The notes beneath the pieces were generated by a model that had not been told where the DNA came from, did no database searches, and worked only from the letters and a program-made list of their open reading frames with translations. Source: Tigriopus japonicus (taxonomy: Eukaryota; Arthropoda; Copepoda; Harpacticoida; Harpacticidae). Taken from it: a DNA stretch of 64,000 nucleotides. The position numbers were made by a program, and so were the translations under genes. The stretch covers positions 10,911,657 through 10,975,656 of the forward strand of contig CM021322.1 in the NCBI GenBank assembly GCA_010645155.1. The letters are read 5' to 3'. This document shows, piece by piece, positions 34,180 through 46,822 of this stretch (position 1 is its first letter; the number at the start of each line of letters is the position of its first letter).

Positions 34180-34187
34180 AAGAGAAC
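34180..34187 (+). repeat. 8-bp target site duplication, right copy (AAGAGAAC)
   Basis: An exact match to 33910-33917. Confidence 0.85.
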
Positions 34188-37100
34188 CATTTTTCAAACC
34201 CAATCCATAAGAGGTAACCTCAAAACCAATGAAGTCCCATTTTTTCATCCAGGACTGGAGTACCTATATGGAGCTCCGCGTCTTTCAGTGAATGAACGGA
34301 CGAACGAACGAAGGTAGTAACTAAGTAAGAATGGCAACCTGAGACTCGGCGTTGAATTCGAGAGTGAGCGGAAACTAAGCTCTCCCGATGATCATCCTCG
34401 TCCATGCAGTCAACTCACAGTCACTGGATCGAGTCGCTTTGCGAGCTCGGCTAAGTGTGTGAGATTCCTTCATATGTACTAACTAGAAAACGAGCTAAAC
34501 CGTCTCTATAGGCGATTGTGCCGACCGACGCACGTACGTTCGTTCGTCTTCCTTGGTTTCTCGAGAAAACTACCTGTTGTGAAACGAAGTGAAGTCAGGT
34601 TGAAAGAAGAGACAGACACAAGTAGTGGAAACAACATTTCCATCCAACACCCCGTGTTACATTTCAAACAAAGTGAATATTAGTGGCATCTCAAATTCAT
34701 TTCCCAACCTTGCAAGGTCCTTCTCGACAAGCCTCACTAAACGCTAAAGACCCTTCCTTCATTTAAAAGGGTGATGAGATCGTCTTTATCAGTGTTTTGG
34801 TTTGGTTCGGCAACGTGAATGTGGGTCACGGACCAACGTGTCCGAAAAACAATCTCATTTTGGCCAAAGCAGAAAATTCACTGTGTAATAGACCAAGCCA
34901 GGAAAAGAAGGTGAGTCCATCCAGGATTAATGTGGTGTTTTGGACTGGATCATGGAAACAGATATGTTTTCGAGAAAAGACTATTGTGCGATTGCTAATT
35001 GCCGCGTTTTCCGGTGTTTTTGTGAATTGGTTGATAGGAGAAAACAGTGGCTTTTAGGAGTAACGCCCATTAAATTGACGGCAAAATATGATTGTAAGAG
35101 TTACAAGGGATGTCATCCGGGTCGATTTCTTTCAGTAAGAAAAATACTGAGATGTGGAGGCCCCATTAGTAAAACTTCAATAAAGAAGAAAAATAGTCAG
35201 GATCGTGGGCAAATTTGAAAGGAAATAGGGCCTCCTCGTCCTTCATTGAAGGATACTTTTTTTTATCAACAGGGCAACGATCTCGATCCAAGTGAAAACG
35301 GAACTTTAATGAAATGGCAGTTTCCGTACACAATCACTGTTGTTGCTGTTTTTGGCAACGAAACATGCTGAAGAGACTGTTAAAATGAGATCAGCAAAAT
35401 AGGATGGAACTTTTTGGTTGGTCTTGAATGCGGATGTGAAAAAAATGTGAATGCAAAAAAGCTCGATTATAGCTGTTGGCGGCATGCTAAACATTGTCCA
35501 CTTAAATTTTAATGAAGGATCCAAAGTTTGAGAATTTCCTTTTTCATGAATAAGAAAAACGAGAAATCCTTATCAACATTGAAACTTACTTTGAGAGAAT
35601 TTGGTCCTTAAAAGTATAGAGAACATCAACATACAGTATCTGATTTACGAATTTGAATAGAATTCGAAAGGAAACTTTGTACCAGGTAAAATTTTAAGTC
35701 TGTTAGTTTTAGTTTCGATTAGAGCTATTGTAAATAAAAGAGTACGCACATGATATTAATTAATCTCAATGGCAACCAAAAATCTTCCCAAAGTTCGTAA
35801 AGAGAAAAAAGAAATAAAGATGAAAAAACTTTTTCAGTAACAATAAAGCTTTTACAATTCCTGTGTTTCTTTAACTTTTGTGCATGCCTTACATTTTACT
35901 TCCAAGTTTTGTGTTTTTGCAAACATTTAGCCTTTTCTACTTTGTTCCTAGTCAAGAGAGACTGGTATCAAAAATTGAAGCTGAAAAAGGATTTTCGAAC
36001 GAATAAGAAACTCAGTTTCAAAAACATGACGACATTCTACGTATCGAAGTGGATGATTTTGTTCCTGAGTTCATTTTTTCACCATGTAGCTAATGATAAT
36101 ACCTTGCGTTAAAATAATTGCTTTTTTACCTTTTCATACCTTAAACTGGATCTTGCATCGTATCTCTTTTGATTTCAAAAAGGCAGCAAGTGTTAGTTTG
36201 CATCCTCATTTCCCGGTTTCGAATTGGATAAAACCTAAAAATCGCACTTTACTCATGACCACATTTGAAATAACACATTTTGAATTGTCAATAGGACATG
36301 TCAATTCGAACAAGTGTTTGCTTAGTTTGGGACCTTTCTATTGCCTAATATTTATCCATCAAGAATGATGGATCGCATTTCCAGAATATTTTGAATTTGG
36401 TCCAATGTCATAGCATTGCCAAAACTTACCCCATTTTCGAAACAAAATTATCGTTTTTTTTTTTGGTCCTTGACTTCAATTTTGTTCCAAAATTTATTCC
36501 GCAGAACCCTTGCAAGAGATTTAAATATTCAGTAGAACACTTGAAATGAAGCTTTGGTTTGATTCAATTCTCGCTAAACAAAAAAGAGTTATTGTAATCA
36601 AGCAGAGACGAACTACATTGGTTGAAAAGATCAAATTTAGACAGAGACAATGGTCCCTCAAAGATATTCGATTCACGCTGTTAGTTTTACAAAAGTCAAA
36701 CTCTGTCTGTTCACAACCTTCAAAGGGAGCCATCATGCTTGAAGTTTGGTGACAAAAATGGCTCTAAAAATGCATTCCCACCAAATGATGCACTTCAAAT
36801 TTGAACTCAAGGCTTAGGGTTTCAAGTTGGTTGAGGTCAGTGGGTTTGCCATTACAAATTGTGTCCGTTTCAATGACAAGGTGAACTCAATCGTCTGCTC
36901 ATGTGTTTTCCAAGATTCCACGATAAACATAAAAACTGGCATGCATGCGTGACTTTTCAAGGCGATTCTATACATAACTTGACACCCCACTTTCCAAATC
37001 TCAGAATAGACCGAACGGAATCGTCATTCATTTTCTTTCTATGAGCAGAAATCATCGAAGTCCATTGAAAAGCACGAGTCATGTTCGAAACCAAAAAGGT

Positions 37101-37622
37101 GAGGTTGATTTGACTTTATGGAGTAGAAGTTACCCCGTGCTTACATTAGGTTTCAGGTTAACGTCGAGATTTCAAATAGCTCGAGTATGCCTAAAATCAA
37201 CTCAGAAGTATACTCTCAGCAGAACTGTTCAGCGTGTCAACTGTAAAAGGAAAACAAAAAAGTCCAACAAAATCTCATCAAAAGGTGGGATGTTAACTCA
37301 ATGACTGATGGAAATACCTCAAGTATTCTACAGTTAAGTCAATATAGCCATGCAGGATACCTTGCGTTCTAAAGGCAGCTTACGTTCGAAGACTACAACT
37401 AAACTTAACCTCAAACTTTGTGACTAAATTTAAATACTTTGTACTTGCTTTTTATTTCTTTTTATTGAATACTTTTTATTAGGATTAGTGCAGTTAGCAC
37501 TCGCCCTATAATAGAGGTCGTTGAGCACAGCAGATGTTTTAAGCGCAATTACCCCACCTTGATTTGACCCCACAGGATACTCGAAGACCATTAATCTGAC
37601 TTAATTTGGACGTTGTCTAAAT
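34188..37622. other. Mostly non-coding, with a GC-richer stretch at 34240-34920
   Basis: The stretch 34240-34920 is less AT-rich, contains CGAACGAACGAA and its inverse CGTTCGTTCGT about 240 bp apart, and ends with a good splice donor (AAG followed by GTGAGT at 34911). An ATG at 34816 opens about 31 codons into that donor. It could be a promoter plus first exon of a plus-strand gene, but no partner exon was found. From 35100 onward no gene is supported. Confidence 0.3.
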
Positions 37623-37853
37623 CAGGGGTCGGCAACTGCTTTTGGGTCAAAGCCCACCAAATTTGATTTTGTGAGGTCTAGGGCCCAACAAACAGACGCT
37701 GGAAGGCTCTGTGGCCCACAATTTATTTATCAAAGAGCTCTGGGCCCACGAGTATGAACTACGAATGGGTCTTGGGCCCACTATTTTGGACTTTCCCCAT
37801 AGCTCCTGGGCCTACCCACAATCCCCCTTAGGCCCACAAGTTGCCGACCCCTG
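37623..37853. mobile_element. Short hAT-like MITE, copy 2 (CAGGGGTCGGCAACT ends)
   Basis: A 231-bp unit has ends CAGGGGTCGGCAACT and AGTTGCCGACCCCTG, near-perfect inverted repeats. Flanks GTCTAAAT and ATCCAAAT agree at 6 of 8 positions. It is inverted relative to copy 1 at 9205-9453. Confidence 0.75.
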
Positions 37854-40800
37854 ATCCAAATGATCTCTGAAAAATGTTTCTATGCTTTATTCCAAAACAG
37901 GATACTAAGTTAATGTTTTTTAAGGAACTTGCAGGCTTTCAATTTTGTTTGAAATGTAGAATGTAGCTAAGGATCTTGGGTGTATTCTTGAGGACATTTA
38001 TCTGACTGGATTTTGGGACTCATATCTTTCATTAATATGCTAAAACATGAAGCATTGTTATGCTGAGATGTCCACCAAGTTTTGGCACGCCATATTTTTT
38101 CTCAAATTGAAGCCAACTTGGGATTTCAATCATTAATGATGCAGTGTTAATGTACTCAAAGATCATCAAACTGATGAACATTTGGTAAGCGCAAGCTTTT
38201 CGTATCAATGACTTTAACATGCGACCTATTCTTAAAATGATTAAAGCTTTGAGCACATTTCAAGAAATTGTTTCGGCCAGAATTTCTTTTCAAATCAAAG
38301 TAGATGTTCAATATTCTTCTAGGGACAATGTTGGAACAGTTGCAGATCCCAAATGCAAATAAAAGGGCACTTGTGAATGTTGCAAGCTTGAAACGTGCAG
38401 CAATTTCACATTTTTCACTTGAAAGCCGTTTGAAGTCGATCTTTCTTTTTTCTTGAAATTTCTTTTTTTCTCACTCCCCCCACTTTGAATCTGGGAACAG
38501 AGCTTGCTTGGGTGGGAACAAGGCGTGGTTTCGTATCATTGACTTTTCAGAGCCCTTTAAAGAGAATAATGCTGCTCACGTTCAGGGAATCCAATTGGAC
38601 CCCTTCAACTAACACGAACGAAGAAATTCAATTTCAACTGACTTTTCGTTCCCAGTTCCCAAACGAATTCCGAATCCAACCGAGACTGATCCATTCTTGA
38701 CAACCTTCAGTAGTTTAAATAGGACCACGACGAAACTGATCCAGCTCATCAGTGTGAGTGTATACGAAGATCCATCATTGTCCGTTTGATTGGAAAGAAA
38801 ACAGGAACAAGAAATGGACAGGGCACAATGGACCAAGCGAGTTCCTAATAAAGCTCTCGTTTGGCCATTGAACCAGAAGAACCCATCATAACAGTTGAGA
38901 TGAGGATCAGTTCCTTTGTTCCAAGAGATAACAAGATCCTTTGTGTTAAAGAACTGTGTCAGTTAGATCGAGCTAAAAGGCTCCCAATCACTCATGGAAT
39001 TGGATTTGATAAGATGTTTGATTTTTGGGAATCGCTGCTGTCGTTTTTTACCTTTTTCTGAAAGATTCTAGTTAACGGAACACATGTGCAAGGGAGTCAG
39101 GGATTTGGGAACATGTCAGAAGTCAAATTTGCTGTCACATATGTGGTTTATTTGTTTGACAAACTGTCCATGCGCGTTTTTGTAGCTTATGAGGCAACAA
39201 AGGAGACTTTCAAGGTTTATGTGGCAAAAATTCAGGCAAGTTGGAAAAAGAACAAATACAAATTTGCTAAAGGAAAGCTTATTTTCTCCCTAATTTCCGT
39301 GATCAAATCGAAAAATAAATGAGATGTATTCATTCCTCAAAAAACATAACTAGAGGCTCCAAGTGTTACGGAATGTTCATTGCTAAAGGCAAAGAGCCAA
39401 AGTTGCGTAGTCAGACGAATCATTGAAAGTTTTTTATTACATCATATCTTGTGGCAATCGATTTTTAGTAAACATGTTTGTTAAGTTCCTCTTCATAGTT
39501 ACTTCATTTTGGAAAAACGGGCAATTGCGAACACTACTCATTGTCATAAGTACTTTTCAATTATCAGAGGTTAATTTTGTGACAAAACTAACTATGCTTA
39601 AAATGCTTTATTGAAATGCATAAAAGTCATCAGTTTAATTGCAAAAATGTAAGGATTTCCGACAAAAAATTCGCCAGAATGAGTTTGGGTAAAATTTCGT
39701 CTTTTTTTCGTTGGCATTTTCTTGGGTCAGGAGGGATGTTAAAATGAATTTGGAATTTGTTTGGTTACGATTGTAAGAAAAAAAATAAAAAATCCAATGT
39801 GTCTTAAAGGACACAAGCCTTTTCACTCTTATCAAAAGCACGACATTTTGCAGTCCAAAAACAACCCCATAATACAACTATTAGCGCCTAAACTTTACGC
39901 AATACTTCAAATACAGCCTTTTTTATCTTCTACCAATGGAAACATTAAAAGTGAATTTATGTTGTATCCATGAAATATTTTTTCAAAAATTCTTTTCTCG
40001 TAAGTTGTATGCGTAACTTTTTCGAAGTAAATTGAGACAAGAAAAGACATCGGTTTAAATACCACCATAAATACGATTGCCAAAACTTTCCAACCAAACT
40101 TCCCCCAAGAAAGTTCCAATATTCTCTGTTTAGTTAATGATTACATTTTGGGTTGTAAACCAACTGTGTTGTTCAAAACAAAAACGGTGGCGAAACCCTA
40201 TTATATACTCTTTCAAGAGCTTACTACTTGGCACTAGATTATAAAAGCTAGCTAAGAGCGTCTTGCCCGAGCCAAAGTCATTTACAAAATGGGACTTGCC
40301 TCCATACTTTGGATGGAAATTGATGTTGAAAAGGGAACAAGTTTGACGTACACTTCCATGGAACAAAAACACATCCTACCAAAGAGTCAGCTACATAGTC
40401 AGGATCCAGTAAATGCTTGGAAGGCTCGAGTGGTTCCGCTGAATGGAACAGTATCAGTTTGTATTAGGAACCCAATCACGCTAGTCAAGTAATAGTCGAT
40501 AACTGGCCTTGGAGGCTTCTTGCACTTTGCGTGGTCTTTTTCGGATTCGTGTTGGTGGCCGAGAAAAATGGAATTTTCCATCTTCCCAGGTGGCTTATGA
40601 AATATTTATCAGCACTAAAAGTTCCTAAAGTACAATTTGTCGGCAAAGGGGAAGACGCAATTCCCCTTTGGAACGATATAGACCAAAGTTGAGGTATTTC
40701 CCTTCAATGACTATTTTCACGAGCTTATTAAAATGGAGATAACTTTTTGAATTATTTTTGTAATTTTCTGCAACAGTTTTCACCTTCTAGTTATCAATTC

Positions 40801-43558
40801 ATGGATTGATTGCCAGAAATCAACATTGTTTCCATTTAAGCTTGGCCCCAAAAATAAGGATGTAACAGAAATGTTATTTCAGAAATTGGCCACAATTTCG
40901 GATAATTTATCAGCATTTTTTTAAAACCACTTTTGGGTTTAAAATTAGGTGCTGGAGACTCAACACCGAATAAACCCCAGTCACATATTTAGGTAAAAAT
41001 AAAGGTATTTTTTATGTACTTTTGACAAATACAATGACAAAATAGTACGATGAACGATGATAAAACATTTCATTCGATCCAAAAGTGCCAAGTTCGGAGA
41101 TTTTCATTCATATGAATGGGCTTTCTACTGAGTTGCTAAATACGTTCTGTACTTCAGAAAGTATCCTTATACGAGATGTACGTGGAGTTACAGTTGTTAC
41201 AATATTTTATCAAAGTAAATAAGGATATCGTGATTTTAGCTTCATTTTGATGTTACCACATATCTATAATGTGTACTTCAACTTTAGAATAAGTCACCCT
41301 CTACAATGAGGTGCATAGAGGTTTATAGAGAGGCCATTTTCGTCATTTTGTCTGCCTTGCTTATTGCTCAAACTGGCCTAAGAAGTTGCGTGAAAAGGCA
41401 AATATTTCCGAAAAATATCATGAAATACTTGCCCAAACAAGTAGATCATAGTGGAAGTGCGCAAGACATATTTTCAATGCCAAATCCTATAATTGCGTGA
41501 ACTAATGCCTGTGAATGGAATTATCATCTTCATTGAGCACCTTAGTATAATTTGGGAGAAGCTAAGCGTAGACAGGAGGCCACATGGCCAAAAAACTAAT
41601 GCTTTTCAAAAATTTGCCTTCTACAAATACGTTTGTTTGGGCAAGTTTCAACAAGTTGCTGATGATAAACGGCCCTTGCTGCCCAAAATGAAATTTCATA
41701 ACCGGCCTGCTCCAGTATCTCGACTCTGGGACCTCTGTGATGAGGTGCAAGAGAGTAGTAGGGAAACAGGAAAAAGGCAAAAGGCGCCGTTAACCAATTC
41801 AGGGTGATCAAATTCAAACCTACAAAATGGAGAAGGAAAAACCCTCACCCTTGAAGATATCTGAACACTATTGTGACTAGCAAGAACAATGTTGGTTTTC
41901 TTGAAGAAAACAACTTTTCAAATGTGAACAAACGGCTGCACAATGAAATCAAAAAGAAACGCCAAACATCTGTAAGCTATGCACAAAAGGTAGAAGAGCC
42001 TACTACATACAAAGGGTCACTTAGTACTCGCATGGACTGCACGTCTAGAACTGCGAGAGTCTATAACACAAACTTTTTATCAGCAATGTTGCTTTGAACG
42101 TTCGAGGTAAAAGATTGTAGACACCCATCAAACGAGAAGGTCAAAATGTTAATACTTCTCGTTTTTGGTCGTAAAAAATATCAAAATTTCTGGAACTCTA
42201 GATCATGATGATCTTGTTCAATCTTTCCATTAAATGATAGCGTGAGAGCTAAACATTTCAAGTCTCAATGAGAAGGTCTTAATCTGTGATTAAATCCTCA
42301 ATACATTAACCAATATATTGAGAATATATGGTGGCTCTTGGCATATTAAGAAAACCAGCTTTCTTCCACAAAAATTGGAAACTTGTTCATAAAAGAAAAT
42401 TAAAAATATTTACGCCGTTCAAAGGGCTCAGATTAATTTTCAATGCCGAAAAATGTTATTGCTCCAAATACACGAGTTTTAGTGTTCTTGAGTTAAAACA
42501 AAATAGTTACAGCCCTACTTCCATCCACAAAAAAGTGACAAGCGACAAGTGTTTTCGGCAAAAGCTACGGTATGGAAATATTGCTTGTAAGCCGAGAAAT
42601 TATCGTTAACGCAAACAAATGAAAAATAAGACATTCCATTGCTGCATATGACTATGAAATAGCCGAAACTTCAATAGATTCAGATTCTCGCAATGAAAAT
42701 GTTCAGCCACAATAGCAAAAAATATATTTTACCTTTCGCCTTCTACCTTAACTCAAACCATGTACAAAGTTGTCTCAAGAAAGCTAGCTTTTGTTTTAGT
42801 TCGAACAAACCTCACTGAATCGATTTAAAAACTCTTGCACTCGAAAGCTAAGAACGAGAGTCTCTTTGTGGCTCCAATGTTTTGTTTGCCTTCGTTTCGT
42901 GCCCGAAAAGAGTAACAATTACGACCTCATTTACTTGGCCTCTGATAATATCTGCAAAAGGGTTATTGTGTTGAAAGCGAATAGATGGAAAGGGACTCGA
43001 AAGCGAGATCCATACTCATTTCCATCTCTCGGGTAACTACCATACAAACCTTGACAAAAATGTGTTCCAACCGCTCGGATCGCTTCAAAGAGATCATTTC
43101 CATGAGAAAAATATTCATCTTCGTCCCTTTTGGTTGTGTCCATCCATCCATCCATCGGTTCCACAAGACCTTCAGTACATTCACCAATCTTGGAACTCCT
43201 CTAAGATGGTCCATTTCCTCTTAGTGGTCCAGTCCTTCAGTAGCACTGGTTCCCTTCTAAAAAAGGCGCGCGCTTCGACAATGTTTGGCCAAAAGAAAGC
43301 CGTGTTGGGCGAACCAGCGGGTTGTTCCATGGTTCCTCTATGGGGATCCTAAGCCCCTCCTGGTCCCTTTTATCTTTCCCTTTCTGTGTTCCTCGCTCTC
43401 GTTTCTCAGTGTCCCTAGTGAAGCTGACACACAGACAGACAGACAGACACACTGGCTCATTGTACACGAGTCTAAGCAAGGTTTTCATTTGGAACGCTGC
43501 CTCTTCAGAAGAAGGATCCCAAGGAAGAAGTTGCTGATTTTGACTTGACCCTAAGTAG
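37854..43558. other. Gene-poor interval
   Basis: No gene can be supported. A GC-richer patch at 38480-38880 and another at 42960-43550 hold overlapping open frames in several phases on both strands. The latter includes CATC-type and ACAG-type tetranucleotide runs near 43140 and 43430. These may be exons or regulatory DNA of an unidentified gene. Confidence 0.4.
43425..43452. repeat. ACAG/CAGA tetranucleotide repeat
   Basis: An imperfect run of CAGA units in a GC-richer patch. Confidence 0.75.
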
Positions 43559-43648
43559 ATTCCGAATGATGAGCACAAGGAACCTTCAACAGTGCTATTC
43601 ATAGACCTGCTCAAGTCTGATTCATTCAAAAGAACCTTTGGCAATCAG
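43559..43648 (+). CDS. Candidate internal coding exon (30 codons)
   Basis: An open 90-bp stretch is preceded by an AG after a modest pyrimidine region (CTAAGTAG) and followed by a strong donor, CAG then GTAAGA. Its translation begins IPNDEHKEPSTVLFIDLLKS and looks protein-like, but no family was recognised and no neighbouring exons in matching phase were located. It may be an isolated chance exon-like stretch. Confidence 0.25.
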
Positions 43649-43780
43649 GTAAGAGGGATCATTTATTTCCTAAGCACTGATCAGACCCAAAGTTCGTTAA
43701 GGGGATAGTAATTGTTGGTTTTGGAATAGACACGTTAGCAATTCCAATCGATTGATACCCAACAATGATCTGGCAACCAG

Positions 43781-43870
43781 AACTGGTTCATTTTGGTTTT
43801 AGAGAACCAAAAAGAACGTTACTGATTTGATTTTTGAGTTTGATATTGATTGATATTTAGGAAGGTTTTC
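43781..43870 (+). repeat. Local direct repeat, copy 1
   Basis: It shares AGAACTG, TTTTGGTTTTAG, AACCAAAAAGAACGTTACTG and TTTAGGAAGG-type words with 44891-44975, in the same orientation, about 1.1 kb apart. Confidence 0.65.
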
Positions 43871-44890
43871 ATACAAAATTCAACAAATAGATCACTCAAA
43901 AGTCCAACTCGTTGATATATTGATAGATATTGATATCGTTCAGGTGCCCCAAGTCCAATATTTGGACAATTTGTAGCACACAAAAACAATTAAAAGTATA
44001 CTTGCCTTAATTAATTGGTATCGAAAGTGAGATGTGATTAAACAATGAGCCAATCGTTTTCTGTCTAATCTTTGGAACCGGTGATGGACATTTGTTAGAA
44101 ACAATGTGGTCTTTGAGCACTTTTTTCTTGCTTTTGACTCTCATTTTTTAAGGTTGTTTCGTTTCCTTCATCTCACAAAGACAAAACTTTATTTGCAGTT
44201 AAAAATCTCTTTTTTGAGAAGGATAGCGCTTAAAATGTCCAAAACCCAAGAACGAGTAAAGATTTACGATCCAATGGGTACAAATCGGAAAACTAGAATC
44301 ACTTGCAAAGCTATTGCTTTTCATTCATTGCTTTTGTTGACTCAACGGAAAGAGTCTTTTCAGAAAAAATATCCGAAATTCCATTGCAGTCGTTCATGCC
44401 TGCAATTGTCGATATTGCAATGAAGAATCCAATTTTTAGGCAGACACTTGTAGTTTTGTTTCTCTTATAACGCACTTTTAGTCCAAATTTAGTGCAAACA
44501 GGACCTCCCGTTATGAAAATTCAGCTAGCAAATAGCAAAAGCGCTAAAAATATATCAAATATATTATAACAAACTTTTTGAGGATCGGAGACTCATTTTC
44601 GCCAAAATAATTGATAAGGCTAATTCGGAACTTCTGGATTTTTAGGGATATTTGTACGATTTAAAAGATGGCCTTCATGTTCAACCACGGATTAACACAT
44701 TAAATGGCGAAATAGCATATTGACAGGGGAATGTACGTTGGCTGAAAGTTAATATATTAGATAATAACTCAATCATTTCTTGTCTGAAAGCAAGAAATTC
44801 AGGTTAGAACTGTTTTTTGTCTCAAAACCACATTCGTGAATGTTTAACAAAATGTGATAGACCTCACAAAACGTTTCATTTCAAAGAAAT

Positions 44891-44975
44891 CAGAACTGAT
44901 TTTGGTTTTAGGAAACCAAAAAGAACGTTACTGACTTGATGTTTAGGCTTGATTTTGAAATTTAAGGAGGTCTTT
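44891..44975 (+). repeat. Local direct repeat, copy 2
   Basis: Partner of 43781-43870. The intervening 1 kb is AT-rich and without a gene. Confidence 0.65.
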
Positions 44976-45072
44976 AGTCAATCCCTTACTTAAATTAGAA
45001 AATTCATTTTGTAAACCTGAGTAAAGTGACCAAATGGAGAATGTTTACCACAAAACATATTTTCTCCATTTA

Positions 45073-45467
45073 CCGGGTGTTTCAAAAGAAACGGAACACC
45101 TAATTCCATGGTCAATAACTCATGATTGAAACCATGTATGAACCTCACCTTTATTGGATAGAATTGGCCAAACACTTGACTTGAAAAGTCAGAAAAAGCA
45201 ATTTCACCCAATTTCAATATTTAAGCGACGACGATTTTTTCCCTGAAGGGCCTTTTACGAAAACAGAGCGTTCGTGACTCCGATTTTTTTCTCTCTTCAG
45301 AAATTTGGCTAAAATCAAAAATAAGGCGACAAAAAGAGAATAACAACTTGTGTATCTTAAGAATTGTTATCTGCGGCATCTTTTTGATCTCTATACATTT
45401 TTTGTGAGATCAACCATTTCCGAGTTACGGACATGGTTTGCCGTTCCGTTTCTTATGCATCACCCGG
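45073..45467. mobile_element. Tc1/mariner-type MITE
   Basis: A 395-bp element begins CCGGGTGTTTCAAAAGAAAC and ends with GTTCCGTTTCTT followed by CACCCGG. It is flanked by TA on both sides (45071-45072 and 45468-45469), as expected for TA target duplication. The interior is non-coding. Confidence 0.7.
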
Positions 45468-45802
45468 TAATGTCACACGAAGATCAAACAGGATTTGACG
45501 AATAATAAAATAGTAATTTCTAATCCTTATGAGCTCTAGATCTAAAGCTCTATGCAACAACTCTCATTCCATCATAATTTTCTATTCCAATGGATTTTGG
45601 GACATTATAAGTGGTAATGGCTTAAGGAGGATTAACTCACTTTGTGAGTTTCTCAAAAACAAAGGACACAGAATCTGTTAGCTTGCGAACCCTAGTTTTT
45701 CACTGACATTTGTCCTACTTGTTTTGCTAAAACCCTTTAGATTAGGTCACCACTCAAGGGCTCACAGATCCTTTTCAAAGTAACTTCTTGTCCTTTGTAG
45801 CC

Positions 45803-46171
45803 TCAAAATATGCCTTTTCTCCATGGAACTATTAGATCAAAGGTCTCAAAGGTCGGGCTGTTGTAATTAAGCCACATTCGCAGTTTTGTCCTCCATCTGA
45901 TATCAAAGGCTGATAACGAGATTAGATAAGGTGCTCCCAAGATTGGTATCCGATCTGAAGTCCGTGGACGTAATCTGGTCCATTTGTTGAGTGGACTTGG
46001 GAAATTCCCCCGACTCTCCAGAGTTCGCAATATTGAGTTAACAAGAACTTCAAATATGGCCGTGGGACTCCTTGGTATGGGGTCGGTAAACACAATCGAT
46101 AGTTGGGTTTCTCTCAGAGAACCAAACCACCTTTCCCACACAAAACTTTTGGAGTAAACTGACCTTAACAT
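45803..46171 (-). CDS. Unrecognised 122-residue open frame
   Basis: An ATG-started minus-strand frame has balanced, protein-like composition (RIPILGAPYLISLSAFDIRW; a Trp- and Arg-rich C-terminus ending WRKGIF). No domain is recognised and no introns or flanking exons were linked to it. It may be a gene, an exon or a remnant. Confidence 0.25.
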   Translation of the reverse strand: MLRSVYSKSFVWERWFGSLRETQLSIVFTDPIPRSPTAIFEVLVNSILRTLESRGNFPSPLNKWTRLRPRTSDRIPILGAPYLISLSAFDIRWRTKLRMWLNYNSPTFETFDLIVPWRKGIF

Positions 46172-46360
46172 TAGGACGTTGATAACAATCGGAATTTAGA
46201 ACTTTTGAACGATCGAACCATATCTCAATTTGTCATGTGAAATTTGAATAATTTGCAAAGAAATTTGGTTGCTAAATGCGCTAATTTAAGGAGTTTCAGT
46301 TTAAAATGAGCAAGCTCAAGTGTCATCTTAGCACAAACATAAACTGTCTTTTAATTTTAA

Positions 46361-46636
46361 CGCAGCTTGTAGGTCGGTTATTGAGGTAGTTTTGAAGTAT
46401 TGTAGAAGTATATCTAGAAACACAAAAGACGCATATGAGGCAAAGTAGAAATAACCATGCTTGATAAAGTTTCACAACATAAGCTGCGATTGAAAAACGC
46501 AGCTTATGTAGTAAAACTTGATCGAGCATGGGTATTTCTACTCCACCTCATATGCTTCTTTTGTATTTCTTCTATGCTTCTAGATATGCTTCTCCTATAC
46601 TTCAAAACTACCTCAAAAACCGACCTTGTAGCTCGG
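46361..46636. repeat. Long hairpin (foldback) module 1
   Basis: Two arms of about 130 bp (46361-46488 and 46498-46636) pair around a short centre next to AAGCTGCG and CGCAGCTT. Matching blocks include GAGGTAGTTTTGAAGTAT, CATATGAGG and GAAATA(A)CC. Mismatches are scattered, so the arms have aged. Confidence 0.75.
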
Positions 46637-46665
46637 ATATTATTACTGCCCTTATTCATATAGCT

Positions 46666-46798
46666 CGAGTATAACAAAGAAAAGTATAAATAGCCATTCT
46701 TGAGTATTGTTACTGTTCATAAGGTGCGTTTAATAGGCACCTTATGTACTAAGACTATGCTCGAAAATGGTTATTTATAATATACTTTGGTATATTCG
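46666..46798. repeat. Long hairpin (foldback) module 2
   Basis: This smaller palindrome is centred on ATAAGGTGC and GCACCTTAT. It begins CGAGTATAACAAAG and ends CTTTGGTATATTCG. Its inner arms align with those of module 1 (AATAGCCAT and TTATGTA at corresponding places), so the two share an origin. Confidence 0.7.
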
Positions 46799-46822
46799 AA
46801 TTAGTGCTCTTAACATCCGAAT

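Noticed and set aside
41306..41500. 64-residue frame with a signal-peptide-like N-terminus
   Set aside because: The hydrophobic run is short, no promoter or poly(A) signal is near, and composition is like surrounding AT-rich DNA.
43237..43644. 135-residue minus-strand frame
   Set aside because: It runs through the CAGA tetranucleotide repeat (CLSVCLCVS-like stretch) and overlaps open frames on the other strand, so it is likely a by-product of the repeat.
44990..45217. 75-residue minus-strand frame
   Set aside because: It lies partly inside the mariner-type MITE and is read from its inverted end, so it is not a gene.
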